DNA of 64,000 nucleotides from Pseudaminobacter soli (ex Li et al. 2025) (GTDB lineage: Bacteria > Pseudomonadota > Alphaproteobacteria > Rhizobiales > Rhizobiaceae), in assembly GCF_029892515.1 (NCBI RefSeq), contig NZ_JARXVF010000002.1, positions 62,001 to 126,000 of the forward strand, in the 5' to 3' direction. The notes beneath the pieces were generated by a model. That model was not told where the DNA came from, ran no database searches, and was given only the letters and a program-made list of their open reading frames with translations. Positions 8,274-16,880 of this stretch are shown piece by piece. The position numbers and the translations under genes were made by a program. How positions within the stretch are numbered: the first letter of the stretch is position 1; every line of letters starts with the position of its first letter.

Positions 8274-8959
8274 TGCTGACGCTCGACAAACTGCAGGCCG
8301 GATACGGTCAGGCGCGCGTGCTGTTCGACATGTCGTTTGAAGCGAAGGCGGGCGAAATCATCTCGCTGATCGGGCGCAACGGCATGGGCAAGTCCACCAC
8401 CGTCAAATCGATCATGGGTATGATCAAGCCGACAGGCGGAACGGTCAGATTTGGCGATACCGTCATCAATCGCATGCCGCTCAACGCCATAGCGCGGCTT
8501 GGCATCGGACTGGTGCCCGAAGGGCGGCGCGTGTTTGGCTCGCTGAGCGTTGAGGAAAATCTGGTGGCGACGGCCCGACCCGGCTCATGGACCCTGCAGC
8601 GCGTGGTGCAGCTTTTCCCGCGGCTTGAAGAGCGCAAGCGTCAGCTGGCGCGTACCCTGTCAGGCGGCGAGCAGCAGATGCTGGCAATCGGGCGCGCGCT
8701 GCTGACCAATCCCAAGCTGCTCATTCTCGATGAAGCGACGGAAGGGCTTGCGCCGATCATCCGCGCTGAAATCTGGCGCTGCCTGCATGAGCTGAAAAAT
8801 ATCGGCCAGACGATCCTGGTCATCGACAAGAACCTGGCGGAAATGGCCACTTTGGTGGACCGCCACAACATCGTCGATAAGGGCCGCGTGGTCTGGACGG
8901 GAAGTCCTGCCGAACTCACCGCCGACAAGGAACTCTCGCACCGCTATTTGGGAATTTGA
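8273..8959 (+). CDS. Liv-type ABC transporter ATPase (LivF-like)
   Basis: 228 residues, typical LivF size. Walker A GRNGMGKST is at residues 34-42, followed by the LivF marker GLVPEGRRVFGSLSVEENL, signature LSGGEQQML and Walker B LLILDEATEGLAP. The ATG overlaps the stop of the LivG-like gene (TGATG). This completes a full five-component importer in the order binding protein, H, M, G, F. Confidence 0.88.
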   Translation: MLTLDKLQAGYGQARVLFDMSFEAKAGEIISLIGRNGMGKSTTVKSIMGMIKPTGGTVRFGDTVINRMPLNAIARLGIGLVPEGRRVFGSLSVEENLVATARPGSWTLQRVVQLFPRLEERKRQLARTLSGGEQQMLAIGRALLTNPKLLILDEATEGLAPIIRAEIWRCLHELKNIGQTILVIDKNLAEMATLVDRHNIVDKGRVVWTGSPAELTADKELSHRYLGI

Positions 8960-8961
8960 CG

Positions 8962-9846
8962 ATGGGGGATTTCACCTATCAGGGCTACGACAACGCGGCT
9001 TTGGATGTTCAGTACAATGCGCGCGCCAGCGTTGCGTCCTTCGACGATGAGTATGCAAGGCTGGTCGAAGTCAGCAAGCGCGTGATGAAGGATTTTGAGC
9101 ATCAGGCGGGGATTGTCTATGACCCGGCGAGCGGCGAAACGCTCGATTTCTATCCGGCCGGCGAGGGCGCGCCGCTGTTCGTCTGGATACACGGCGGTTA
9201 CTGGCGCGGGGGCAATGCGGCGGACAATGCATTTTCTGTGCCGGGCCTGCACTCCCACGGATTCTCGGTGGCGGTCATTGACTACACGCTCGCACCGGCC
9301 GTCACACTGGACGAGATTGTCCGGCAGATCCGCACCGCCATCTCATTCCTGCATCGCAATCGCGGCCGCTTGAAGATCGGAGCGGATTCCTTTGTTGTCG
9401 GAGGCACGTCGGCGGGCGGTCACCTCACTGCGATGCTGTTGGCCGATGGCTGGCAGAATACGTTCGGGGTGCCGCAGGATATCGTCGCCATCGGGCTGGA
9501 CCTTTCCGGCCTGCACGACCTCGCCCCCTTACTCCACACGCATATCAATGCGTGGATGAATTTCGACGACGCCATGGTGGCGCGCAACAGCCCGCAATTT
9601 CTGATTCCGCAAACGTCACCTGCCCATCTGATCGCATCGGTGGGCGGGCTTGAAACGAAGGAATTTTGCCGCCAGACCACCGCCTATGCGGCTGCCTGGC
9701 GGCAGGCAGGACATGCGGCTACCGTCGTCGACATGCCGGACCACAATCACTTCGATTTACCTCTGACGCTCCGCGAGCCGGACGGAAAGCTCGTGCGCGC
9801 GATTGTGGAAGCCTATGCCATTGATCGAGAAGGAAGTCGTAAATGA
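8962..9846 (+). CDS. Alpha/beta hydrolase, arylformamidase/esterase-like
   Basis: 294 residues with the alpha/beta-hydrolase fold. The oxyanion-hole motif HGGYW is at residues 78-82, the nucleophile elbow GTSAGG at 148-153 (Ser150), and a late histidine around 261-263 sits in DHNHFD. This pattern belongs to the hormone-sensitive-lipase-like group that includes kynurenine formamidases and carboxylesterases. ATG 8962 is preferred over a TTG two codons upstream that overlaps the LivF-like stop. The gene overlaps the nitrilase gene by 4 bp. It probably hydrolyses an ester, lactone or N-formyl aromatic intermediate taken up by the transporter. The substrate is not recognisable. Confidence 0.8.
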   Translation: MGDFTYQGYDNAALDVQYNARASVASFDDEYARLVEVSKRVMKDFEHQAGIVYDPASGETLDFYPAGEGAPLFVWIHGGYWRGGNAADNAFSVPGLHSHGFSVAVIDYTLAPAVTLDEIVRQIRTAISFLHRNRGRLKIGADSFVVGGTSAGGHLTAMLLADGWQNTFGVPQDIVAIGLDLSGLHDLAPLLHTHINAWMNFDDAMVARNSPQFLIPQTSPAHLIASVGGLETKEFCRQTTAYAAAWRQAGHAATVVDMPDHNHFDLPLTLREPDGKLVRAIVEAYAIDREGSRK

Positions 9847-10790
9847 GCAAGCCCTGGAAAGCCGCCGTCGCGCAAATCGCCTCCATCCCCGACGACTCGG
9901 TTGCCTCGGCATGCAAGGCAGCCGACGCCATTCGTAAGGCGGCGGGCGAGGGAGCCCGGCTCATCGTCTTCCCTGAAGCCTTTCTGGGCGGCTACCCGAA
10001 AGGTGCCTCCTTCGGTTGCCCCATCGGCGTGCGCAAGCCAGAAGGGCGCGAGGCCTATCTCCACTATTACAATGCGGCCATCGACCTTGCAGGCGAAGAA
10101 GTGGAGATCATCGCCGAAGCCACGGCCGAAACCGATACATTCATCGTCATCGGATGCATCGAACGCGATGGCGGAACCCTCTATTGCACGGCGCTGTTCT
10201 TCGACGGCGCGCGCGGCCTCATCGGCAAGCACCGCAAGCTGATGCCGACAGCAGGCGAGCGTCTTATCTGGGGCTTCGGCGACGGTTCGACCATGCCGGT
10301 TTTCGACACGCCGATGGGGCGTGTCGGCGCCGTCATCTGCTGGGAGAACTATATGCCGATGCTACGCATGCACATGTATTCGCAGGGCATCAGCATCTAT
10401 TGCGCGCCGACTGCGGACGACCGCGACACATGGGTTCCTTCCATGCAGCACATTGCGCTCGAAGGTCGCTGCTTCGTGCTGACTGCGTGCCAGCACATTA
10501 CACGCGGCGCCTATCCCGCCGATCATGAATCGTCGCTCGGCGACGAGCCAGATACGGTCATGATGCGTGGCGGCAGCGCGATCATCAGCCCACTCGGCAA
10601 GGTACTCGCTGGTCCAGACTTCAACGGCGAGACGATCCTCTATGCCGAGATTGATCCCGACGACGTGCAGCGCGGCAAGTTCGATTTCGACGTTAGCGGC
10701 CACTATGGGCGTCCGGACATCTTCCAGCTCACCGTCGACGACCGACCCAAGAATACGGTCAATCCGCTGTCTCGCACCGGAAAAGAGTAA
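9843..10790 (+). CDS. Nitrilase-family carbon-nitrogen hydrolase
   Basis: 315 residues, in the range of true nitrilases. The catalytic triad is clear: Glu45 in FPEAFLGGYPKG, Lys132 in KHRKLMPTAGER, and Cys166 in GAVICWENYMP. The CWENYMP context and the following TAGERLIWGFGDGS segment fit branch 1 nitrilases (nitrile to acid plus ammonia) rather than amidase branches. It overlaps the hydrolase gene before it by ATGA and is followed 4 bp later by the flavin reductase gene. In this operon it suggests that a nitrile group is removed before ring cleavage, but cyanide-hydratase-type or amide activity cannot be excluded from sequence alone. Confidence 0.87.
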   Translation: MSKPWKAAVAQIASIPDDSVASACKAADAIRKAAGEGARLIVFPEAFLGGYPKGASFGCPIGVRKPEGREAYLHYYNAAIDLAGEEVEIIAEATAETDTFIVIGCIERDGGTLYCTALFFDGARGLIGKHRKLMPTAGERLIWGFGDGSTMPVFDTPMGRVGAVICWENYMPMLRMHMYSQGISIYCAPTADDRDTWVPSMQHIALEGRCFVLTACQHITRGAYPADHESSLGDEPDTVMMRGGSAIISPLGKVLAGPDFNGETILYAEIDPDDVQRGKFDFDVSGHYGRPDIFQLTVDDRPKNTVNPLSRTGKE

Positions 10791-10794
10791 CAGC

Positions 10795-11451
10795 ATGCGT
10801 TTCGATATGAACAGGCTCTCCGGTCAGGAGCGCTACAAGATACTGGCGTCGACCATCGTTCCGCGACCGATCGCCTGGATCACCAGCATTTCCGCTGACG
10901 GTGTCCGCAATGCCGCGCCGTTCAGCTTTTTCAACATGATGGGCAATACGCCGCCGACGGTCGCAATCGGCCTCATGCCGCAAGATGGCCGCCTGAAGGA
11001 CACGGCGGCCAATATTCTCGCGACCGGGGAGTTCGTCATCAATCTCGTCGACGAGCAGAATGCCGAGGCGATGAACCTCACCTGCATCGACGCGCCCGCC
11101 AATATCGACGAAATCGATCTGGCGCGGCTTCCAGTCCTGCCTTCGGAAACGGTGGCACCGCCCCGCATCGCGTCGGCACCCGTCTCGATGGAATGCCGGA
11201 TGCTGAGTTCGGTCGTGACCGGCCCGCTTCAGACCATCGTCGTCGGACTGGTGAACATGGTGCACATCCGCGACGAGTTTGTGCTGGATGCGGAGCGTTG
11301 CTATATCGACACGCCAAGACTTGGACTGGTTGCCCGCATGCACGGAAGCGGCGGTTATCTGCGCTCGGGAGACTATTTCCAGATCGATAGGCCGACATGG
11401 AAAGAGTATACGGAAGGCAAGGCTGACCGACCCAAACCATCGCCTGTCTGA
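10795..11451 (+). CDS. Flavin reductase-like (DIM6/NTAB) protein
   Basis: 218 residues with the split-barrel flavin-binding fold. The N-terminal VPRPIAWITSISADG and AAPFSFFNMMGNTPPTVAI segments are the FMN-binding signature of this family. Such proteins usually supply reduced flavin to a two-component monooxygenase, yet no monooxygenase component lies in this operon. It may serve an enzyme elsewhere or act as an oxidoreductase in its own right. ATG 10795 lies just after the nitrilase stop; the frame stays open upstream but only inside the nitrilase gene. It is 34 bp before the GntR regulator gene. Confidence 0.8.
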   Translation: MRFDMNRLSGQERYKILASTIVPRPIAWITSISADGVRNAAPFSFFNMMGNTPPTVAIGLMPQDGRLKDTAANILATGEFVINLVDEQNAEAMNLTCIDAPANIDEIDLARLPVLPSETVAPPRIASAPVSMECRMLSSVVTGPLQTIVVGLVNMVHIRDEFVLDAERCYIDTPRLGLVARMHGSGGYLRSGDYFQIDRPTWKEYTEGKADRPKPSPV

Positions 11452-11485
11452 TTTTTGAAGGAATACGGACCGTTCCGGTGCTGCG

Positions 11486-12151
11486 ATGACTCTAGCTGAA
11501 ACTGCCTATTTTAGTCTGCGCAACGACATATTGCATGGACGGCTCATTCCCGGTCAGCCGCTTCGGCTGGAATTTCTGAAAAAGCAGTATGGCCTCAGCT
11601 TTTCTCCGTTGCGTGAAGCGCTGAACCGACTTCATGCCGAGAGACTGGTGGTCAACCATCCGCCGCGCGGTTTCACCGTCGCGCCGGTTTCGCCAGCGGA
11701 AATGCAGGATGTGATGAGCGTGCGTATCCTCATTGAAAGCGAGGCGCTGCGCCTGTCGATCGAAAAGGGCGGCGACGATTGGGAGACGGATGTAGTCGCG
11801 GCCTTTCACAGGCTCGATCTGCAGTCGCGCCGGATGAAGGATGCGGAGGGCGCGGCCGATGACGATGCACTCATGCAGTTTGAAACGCGCCATCATGAAT
11901 TCCATCGAGCGCTGCTGACGGCCTGCGGTTCGCCGCGCTTGCTCGCCTTGTTCGAACAGCTTTACGCGGAAACGCAACGCTATCGCTTGCCTAGTTTCCG
12001 CGGCGAAGGCCATGCATCCTCGGCGCGCGATCTGTCCGTCGAGCACAGCAACATCATGGAAGCCGCGCTGGCACGGCGGGCGGACACTGCGGTCGATCTG
12101 CTGCGCGTACATTACAATCGAACGGCAGCCTATATTATCAACGCAAGCTAA
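11486..12151 (+). CDS. GntR-family transcriptional regulator, FCD type
   Basis: 221 residues. An N-terminal winged helix spans about residues 5-70 (FSLRNDILHGRLIPGQPL, then LSFSPLREALNRLHAERLV), followed by an all-helical FCD effector domain with metal-ligand-like residues (RILIESEALRL, then HHEFHRALL and EHSNIMEAAL). It is the last gene of the aromatic cluster in the same direction and would be a substrate-responsive repressor. A 12-bp palindrome at 2156-2167 before the first gene is a candidate target. Immediately after its stop the sequence turns into transposase debris, so the cluster's right edge coincides with this gene. Confidence 0.87.
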   Translation: MTLAETAYFSLRNDILHGRLIPGQPLRLEFLKKQYGLSFSPLREALNRLHAERLVVNHPPRGFTVAPVSPAEMQDVMSVRILIESEALRLSIEKGGDDWETDVVAAFHRLDLQSRRMKDAEGAADDDALMQFETRHHEFHRALLTACGSPRLLALFEQLYAETQRYRLPSFRGEGHASSARDLSVEHSNIMEAALARRADTAVDLLRVHYNRTAAYIINAS

Positions 12152-12895
12152 CAATTTTGCAGCCGGCTTTCGCCATCGCAGTCAATGATCGCCTCCCGAT
12201 TCGTCTGGCTGCCATCGATGACAATACGATCGGGTCGGCCGCGCCGCCGCAGAGCTTTGCCAAGAAAGCGTTTGGCAGCCAGCAGATCGCGATGTTCGCT
12301 GAAGAAGAATTCGACCGTGTTACGGAGGCTATCGATGGCGTGCTATAGGTACATCCATCGACCACGAACCTTCACATAGGTCTCGTCGACATGCCATTTA
12401 CGCGTGACAGGTCGTTTGCGAAGGTTGAACCGTTCGAGCAACAGCGGTGAGAACCGGATAGTCCATCGGTGGATGGTGGAATGGTCGACGTGAACACCGC
12501 GCCCGGCCATCATTTCTTCCAGGCCCCGATGGCTGAGACTGTAAGTCAGATACCAGCGTAGACACAGCAGATCACCGAATGGTCGAATTGGCGGCCTGAA
12601 AACGTGAACGTGCTCCTTTGGAGGAACTCTCATGCCGTAGTCGAGGTTGACGATCGGTTTGCGAAAGCCTCATCGGGTCCTTCAGGTCCGGCGCCGCAGT
12701 TGCCGACGGCCGGAGCCAAGGTTGCCCTTGCAGCTTGCCCGCCACCATTTTCCCGCTCCCTCACTCACACCGGATTCGAATAACTAACGGCAAAGCGACA
12801 TTTTCGGCAAAGCTTTCGATCAACGCCTCGGTTGACATTGATTACAAGCGCGAGATTTCACTCTCGAATGACGATCGTTCGGGAGGAAGCGGTCA
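12152..12895. other. Intergenic stretch: transposase remnant plus featureless sequence
   Basis: The left two thirds (to 12633) is a minus-strand transposase remnant described separately. From 12634 to about 12830 no gene or repeat is visible. A TTGACA at 12832-12837 could be the -35 box of the promoter for the polyphosphate kinase gene, but the matching -10 is weak. Confidence 0.5.
12154..12633 (-). pseudogene. IS6-family transposase, truncated and interrupted
   Basis: Read on the minus strand from ATG 12633, the frame gives LRWYLTYSLSHRGLEEMMAG, the DNA-binding segment VDHSTIHRW, and the first catalytic aspartate in WHVDETYVKVRGRWMYL. A TAG at 12343-12345 replaces a tyrosine codon expected in YLYRAIDS. 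The same frame then continues with HAIDSLRNTVEFFFSEHRDL, RPDRIVIDGSQTNREAI (second Asp region) and DCDGESRLQ, where similarity ends near 12157 next to the GntR stop. The last catalytic Glu and the C-terminus are missing. The element is therefore dead. I did not find its terminal repeats. Confidence 0.8.
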
Positions 12896-13798
12896 ATGCC
12901 CCGCAAAGAAATAATAGACGCCATGAGGAAGTACACGGATCCGTTCCGTGTCACCAAGGGCAAGGACTTTCGCCTGAACGACTTCGATCCCGGCGACACG
13001 CTGGGGCTCAAAATGGACAAGCAGGAAGCGGCGCAACTTCTTGAGCGGGGTTCGGAATGGCTCGCGATGGAGCAAGATATTCTCTACGCGCAGGATTCCT
13101 GGTCCTTGCTGCTTGTGTTCCAGGCGATGGACGCGGCGGGAAAGGACGGGACGATCAAGCACGTCATGTCACGCGTCAATCCGCAGGGGTGCGACGTCGT
13201 CTCGTTCAAGCAGCCCTCGCACAAGGAACTCTCTCACGATTTCCTGTGGCGCTACTCCAAAAAAGTGCCGCAGCGCGGACGGATAGGCATCTTCAATCGC
13301 TCATATTACGAGGAAGTGCTGGTGGTGCGCGTGCATCCAGAGTTGCTCGACGCGCAAAATATCCCACCGGAGTTTCTCGGGAAAAACGTGTGGGAGGAGC
13401 GCCTCGCCGACATTATCAGCTTTGAGGACTACCTATCGCGCCAGGGCGTGGTCATCCTGAAATTCTACCTGAACCTGTCGTATGGGGAGCAGAAGAAGCG
13501 CTTTCTCGCTCGCCTCGACAAGCCTGACAAGAACTGGAAATTCTCCGCATCCGACGTTCGCGAGCGGCGATACTGGAAAGACTACATGCATGCCTATGAC
13601 GAGGCAATCCGGGCTACCTCATCTCAAGCCGCACCGTGGTTTATCGTTCCTGCCGACAACAAATGGTTCACACGCCTGGTCGTCGCGGCAGCGATTGTCG
13701 AGGCAGTCGAGAAGCTCGACCTCGCATATCCCAAGGTCACATCGGCGCAGATGAAGGATCTCTGTGCGGCGCGTGAGGAACTCGAAGCGGAGCGCTAG
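12896..13798 (+). CDS. ppk2: Polyphosphate kinase 2 family protein
   Basis: 300 residues. PPK2-type kinases transfer phosphate between polyphosphate and nucleoside mono- or diphosphates. The Walker A-like motif DAAGKDGT is at residues 79-86, followed by a catalytic basic region (HVMSRVNPQGCDVVSFKQPS) and the lid region GRIGIFNRSYYEEVLVVRVHP; Walker B-like hydrophobics precede these. The single-domain length fits class I-III enzymes. ATG 12896 follows GGGAGG at 12881-12886. The gene precedes a stub of a sodium/phosphate symporter and a P-type ATPase, so a role in phosphate storage or energy buffering under stress is plausible. Confidence 0.87.
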   Translation: MPRKEIIDAMRKYTDPFRVTKGKDFRLNDFDPGDTLGLKMDKQEAAQLLERGSEWLAMEQDILYAQDSWSLLLVFQAMDAAGKDGTIKHVMSRVNPQGCDVVSFKQPSHKELSHDFLWRYSKKVPQRGRIGIFNRSYYEEVLVVRVHPELLDAQNIPPEFLGKNVWEERLADIISFEDYLSRQGVVILKFYLNLSYGEQKKRFLARLDKPDKNWKFSASDVRERRYWKDYMHAYDEAIRATSSQAAPWFIVPADNKWFTRLVVAAAIVEAVEKLDLAYPKVTSAQMKDLCAAREELEAER

Positions 13799-13814
13799 AC
13801 AAGACGAGACCCAC

Positions 13815-13917
13815 ATGTCGACGTCAATTGCGATTCTCGGCGGGGTTGGGTTTGTCCTGCTCAGAATGACGGTAGTGACCGACGGATTGAAGGCGCTTGG
13901 GGGATCTGCCCTGCGCC
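13815..13917 (+). pseudogene. N-terminal stub of a Na/Pi cotransporter
   Basis: The first 34 codons (ATG 13815) read AILGGVGFVLLRMTVVTDGL then KALGGSALR. This matches the conserved first membrane segment of the NptA/PNaS sodium-phosphate symporter family, where the usual form is GGLGLFLLGMxxMTDGLKAL. The Arg in place of Gly inside the membrane segment, and the abrupt loss of similarity after GSALR, indicate decay. The frame stays open to 14120, but the remaining residues show no recognisable domain and overlap the start of the ATPase gene. Confidence 0.6.
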
Positions 13918-14106
13918 TTCCCCAGGTGCTCAGCCTCGTGGTCGGCGACAGTTTCGGCGCCGCAACGAGCTCGATTGTGGCAGCCATGCAGACGTTCGGC
14001 CGGATCGTACATCACGCCGGGCATTCGGGCACGCTTCTCCACGGTGGCGGCGAGCATGATGACCTGGGCCTGCGACGCCAACCAGGAAGCACCAGGAGGA
14101 ACGAAT

Positions 14107-16842
14107 ATGTGCTCAGCTGAGAGCACGGCTTCGGAAACAGAGCTGTTGCCGTGGCATGCGATGCAGGTGGAACAGGTCGAAAGCCAGCTTCGCGTCGATC
14201 CGCGGCGCGGCCTCGATGCCGCAGAGGCGGCCGAGCGGCTGAAGATCTATGGGCCCAACCGCCTGCCCCAAGGCAAGAAGCGCGGGCCGCTGGCGCGGTT
14301 TTTCGCCCAGTTCAACAACATACTCATCTACGTCCTGCTCACGGCCGGCTTCATCAAACTCATGCTTAGCCTGTGGCTCGATGCCTCGATCATCTTCGCC
14401 GTCGTTGTTCTCAACTCGCTGCTTGGTTTTCTGCAGGAGGGCCGGGCCGGAAAAGCCCTCGATTCGATCCGTAATATGCTGTCTGCGGAGGCGCGCGTGT
14501 TGCGCGGCGGGGCGGTGCGCCTGATTGCGGCCGAAGATCTTGTGCCGGGCGACGTCGTGCTCTTGGAATCGGGCGACAAGATCCCGGCGGACATGCGTCT
14601 CATCGACGCCAAGAATCTGCGGACGGAGGAGGCGGCGTTGACCGGCGAATCCGTTCCGGCCGAGAAGACCGTCGCTCCGGTATCCGCCAAAGCTACCGTT
14701 GGCGACCGTGAGAACATGGCATTCTCCGGCACCGTGGTGGTGTCGGGCCGGGCGACCGGCGTGGTCGTGGCGACCGGGAGCCAGACGGAGCTCGGCCGCA
14801 TCAGCCAGATGCTTGCCACAGTTAGCCCGCTTGAGACGCCGCTCCTGCGGCAGATCAAGAAGTTCGGCTACGTTATCACGGCCGCCATCGCCATTATCAG
14901 CGTGCTGCTCTTCGCCTGGGGGCACTGGCTCGGGCACATGACCTTCGTCGAACTGTTCCAAGCGGTTGTCGGCATCGCGGTGTCGCTGATCCCGGAAGGG
15001 CTGCCGGCGCTTATCACGATCACGCTCGCCATTGGTGTGCAGCGCATGGCCCAGCGCAACGCCATCATCCGCCGCCTGCCGGCGGTCGAGACGCTGGGGT
15101 CCGTCTCACGCATCTGTTCGGACAAGACCGGCACGCTGACCCTGATGGAGATGATGGCGACCTCCGTCGTCACGGCAGATGCCGTCTATGAGGTCACAGG
15201 CGAGGGCTATGCGCCCGACGGCGAGGTCAAGGCGGGTGGCAAACCGGTCGACACCACGCGGGAGGTGCTGATGCTAATGGGCCGCTTGTCCCTCCTGTGC
15301 AACGACGCCCAGCTCGTTAAGGAGGAGGGAAAATGGAAGATAGAAGGAGACCCGACCGAGGGCGCGCTCTATCCGTTCGCGAGCAAGCTCGGCATGGACC
15401 GCGCCACAGAGTCTGCGGCCGCGCCGCGGATTGATGCGATCCCGTTCGAATCCGAGCACAAGTTCATGGCAACGCTAAACCGGTCGGCGGACGGCGAAAT
15501 GCTGCTGGTCAAGGGTGCGCCGGAGGTGATCCTGGACCATTGCGACCGGCAACAGACGGCAAATGGACCGGCGCCGCTCGATCGTGACCGCTTCACGCGG
15601 GAGGGCGACCGACTTGCCGCACAGGGCGAGCGCGTGCTGGGCCTGGCTTGGCTGCCAGACCCGGGTCTTGAGGCCGGTAGCCTCGGGCCGGAGGACCTGC
15701 CGAGAAGCCTGGTGCTGCTCGGCCTCGTCGGCCTCATGGACCCGCCGCGCAAAGAGGCTGTCGACGCCGTACGGGAATGCCACGGCGGCGGTATCCGTGT
15801 GACAATGATCACGGGCGATCACAAGATCACCGCCGCGGCAATCGCGAAGATGCTAGACATCGGTGACGGCAAAACGGCCGTGGCAGGCACCGAGATCGAG
15901 GCGATGAACGATGCGGCGCTGCAGGAATGCGTGCGCGATGTTGACGTCTTCGCCCGCGCCAGCCCCGAGCACAAGCTCAGGCTCGTCAAGGCGATCCAGG
16001 CCAACCGTCAGATCGTCGCTATGACCGGGGACGGTGTCAACGACGCACCGGCGCTCAAGAAGGCTGATATTGGCGTCGCCATGGGTATCAAGGGCACCGA
16101 GGTAACCAAGGAGGCGGCGGGGATGGTCCTCGCCGACGACAATTTTGCGTCGATCTCCGCGGCGGTGAAGGAGGGCCGCACGGTCTACAACAACATCGAG
16201 AAGGCTATGCTTTTCCTGCTGCCGACAAACGTTGCCCAGGGCGCGGTGATCGCGATCGCCATCCTGTTCGGCTTCACGCTGCCGATAACCGCGCCGCAGG
16301 TGCTGTGGGTAAACATGGTCACCTCGGTCGCGCTCGGCCTCACCATCTCGTTCGAGCCGCATGAGGCGGATGTGATGCGGCGGCCGCCGCGCTCGGTCGA
16401 TCGGCCGATCGTCACTGGCTTCGGAATCTGGCGCATTCTCTTTGTTGGCGCTGCGCTCGTGCTCTACACGCTCGCGGCCTTCTTCTGGATGAAGGCGCAT
16501 GGCGCTTCGGACCAGTTGGCGCGTACGGCTGCTGTTAACGCCATCACGCTGGGGCAGGTCTATTATCTTCTAAACAGCCGCTACCTGCTCGACTCATCCC
16601 TGTCTTTGCGCGCCCACATGGGCAATCCCTTTCTCTGGTATGGCATCGTCGGAGTTGTGGTGTTGCAGTTTCTCTTCACCTATGCGCCGCCGTTCCACGC
16701 GATCTTCGACACTGAGGCCCTACCTCTGTCGGTCTGGCTCTGGCTCATCGGCGGGGGGCTCGTCTTCTTCTTTGTAGTGGAGATCGAGAAGCTCATCATC
16801 CGCTCCGTGCCAGCGCTGAGAACCGCAGCGACCGGGCAGTAA
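14107..16842 (+). CDS. P-type cation-transporting ATPase (P2-like)
   Basis: 911 residues. The domains appear in the usual order: N-terminal cation ATPase domain (residues 10-80), actuator domain with TGES at 179-182, membrane helix with PEGLP at 296-300, phosphorylation motif DKTGTLT with Asp339, nucleotide-binding domain with the KGAPE motif, hinge GDGVNDAPAL, and a C-terminal set of membrane helices. The M6 region reads VLWVNMVTSVALGL, lacking the Asp of classical calcium pumps (NLVTDG), so the ion is uncertain (H+, Na+, K+, Mg2+ or another). ATG 14107 follows AGGAGG with ideal spacing; upstream in-frame starts lack this site. It lies directly after the symporter stub. Confidence 0.87.
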   Translation: MCSAESTASETELLPWHAMQVEQVESQLRVDPRRGLDAAEAAERLKIYGPNRLPQGKKRGPLARFFAQFNNILIYVLLTAGFIKLMLSLWLDASIIFAVVVLNSLLGFLQEGRAGKALDSIRNMLSAEARVLRGGAVRLIAAEDLVPGDVVLLESGDKIPADMRLIDAKNLRTEEAALTGESVPAEKTVAPVSAKATVGDRENMAFSGTVVVSGRATGVVVATGSQTELGRISQMLATVSPLETPLLRQIKKFGYVITAAIAIISVLLFAWGHWLGHMTFVELFQAVVGIAVSLIPEGLPALITITLAIGVQRMAQRNAIIRRLPAVETLGSVSRICSDKTGTLTLMEMMATSVVTADAVYEVTGEGYAPDGEVKAGGKPVDTTREVLMLMGRLSLLCNDAQLVKEEGKWKIEGDPTEGALYPFASKLGMDRATESAAAPRIDAIPFESEHKFMATLNRSADGEMLLVKGAPEVILDHCDRQQTANGPAPLDRDRFTREGDRLAAQGERVLGLAWLPDPGLEAGSLGPEDLPRSLVLLGLVGLMDPPRKEAVDAVRECHGGGIRVTMITGDHKITAAAIAKMLDIGDGKTAVAGTEIEAMNDAALQECVRDVDVFARASPEHKLRLVKAIQANRQIVAMTGDGVNDAPALKKADIGVAMGIKGTEVTKEAAGMVLADDNFASISAAVKEGRTVYNNIEKAMLFLLPTNVAQGAVIAIAILFGFTLPITAPQVLWVNMVTSVALGLTISFEPHEADVMRRPPRSVDRPIVTGFGIWRILFVGAALVLYTLAAFFWMKAHGASDQLARTAAVNAITLGQVYYLLNSRYLLDSSLSLRAHMGNPFLWYGIVGVVVLQFLFTYAPPFHAIFDTEALPLSVWLWLIGGGLVFFFVVEIEKLIIRSVPALRTAATGQ

Positions 16843-16880
16843 GGTGAGCAATCGCCACCGACGCGTACACGGCAATTTAC

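Noticed and set aside
14113-14961. 282-codon minus-strand frame opposite the P-type ATPase
   Set aside because: Shadow frame without family features.
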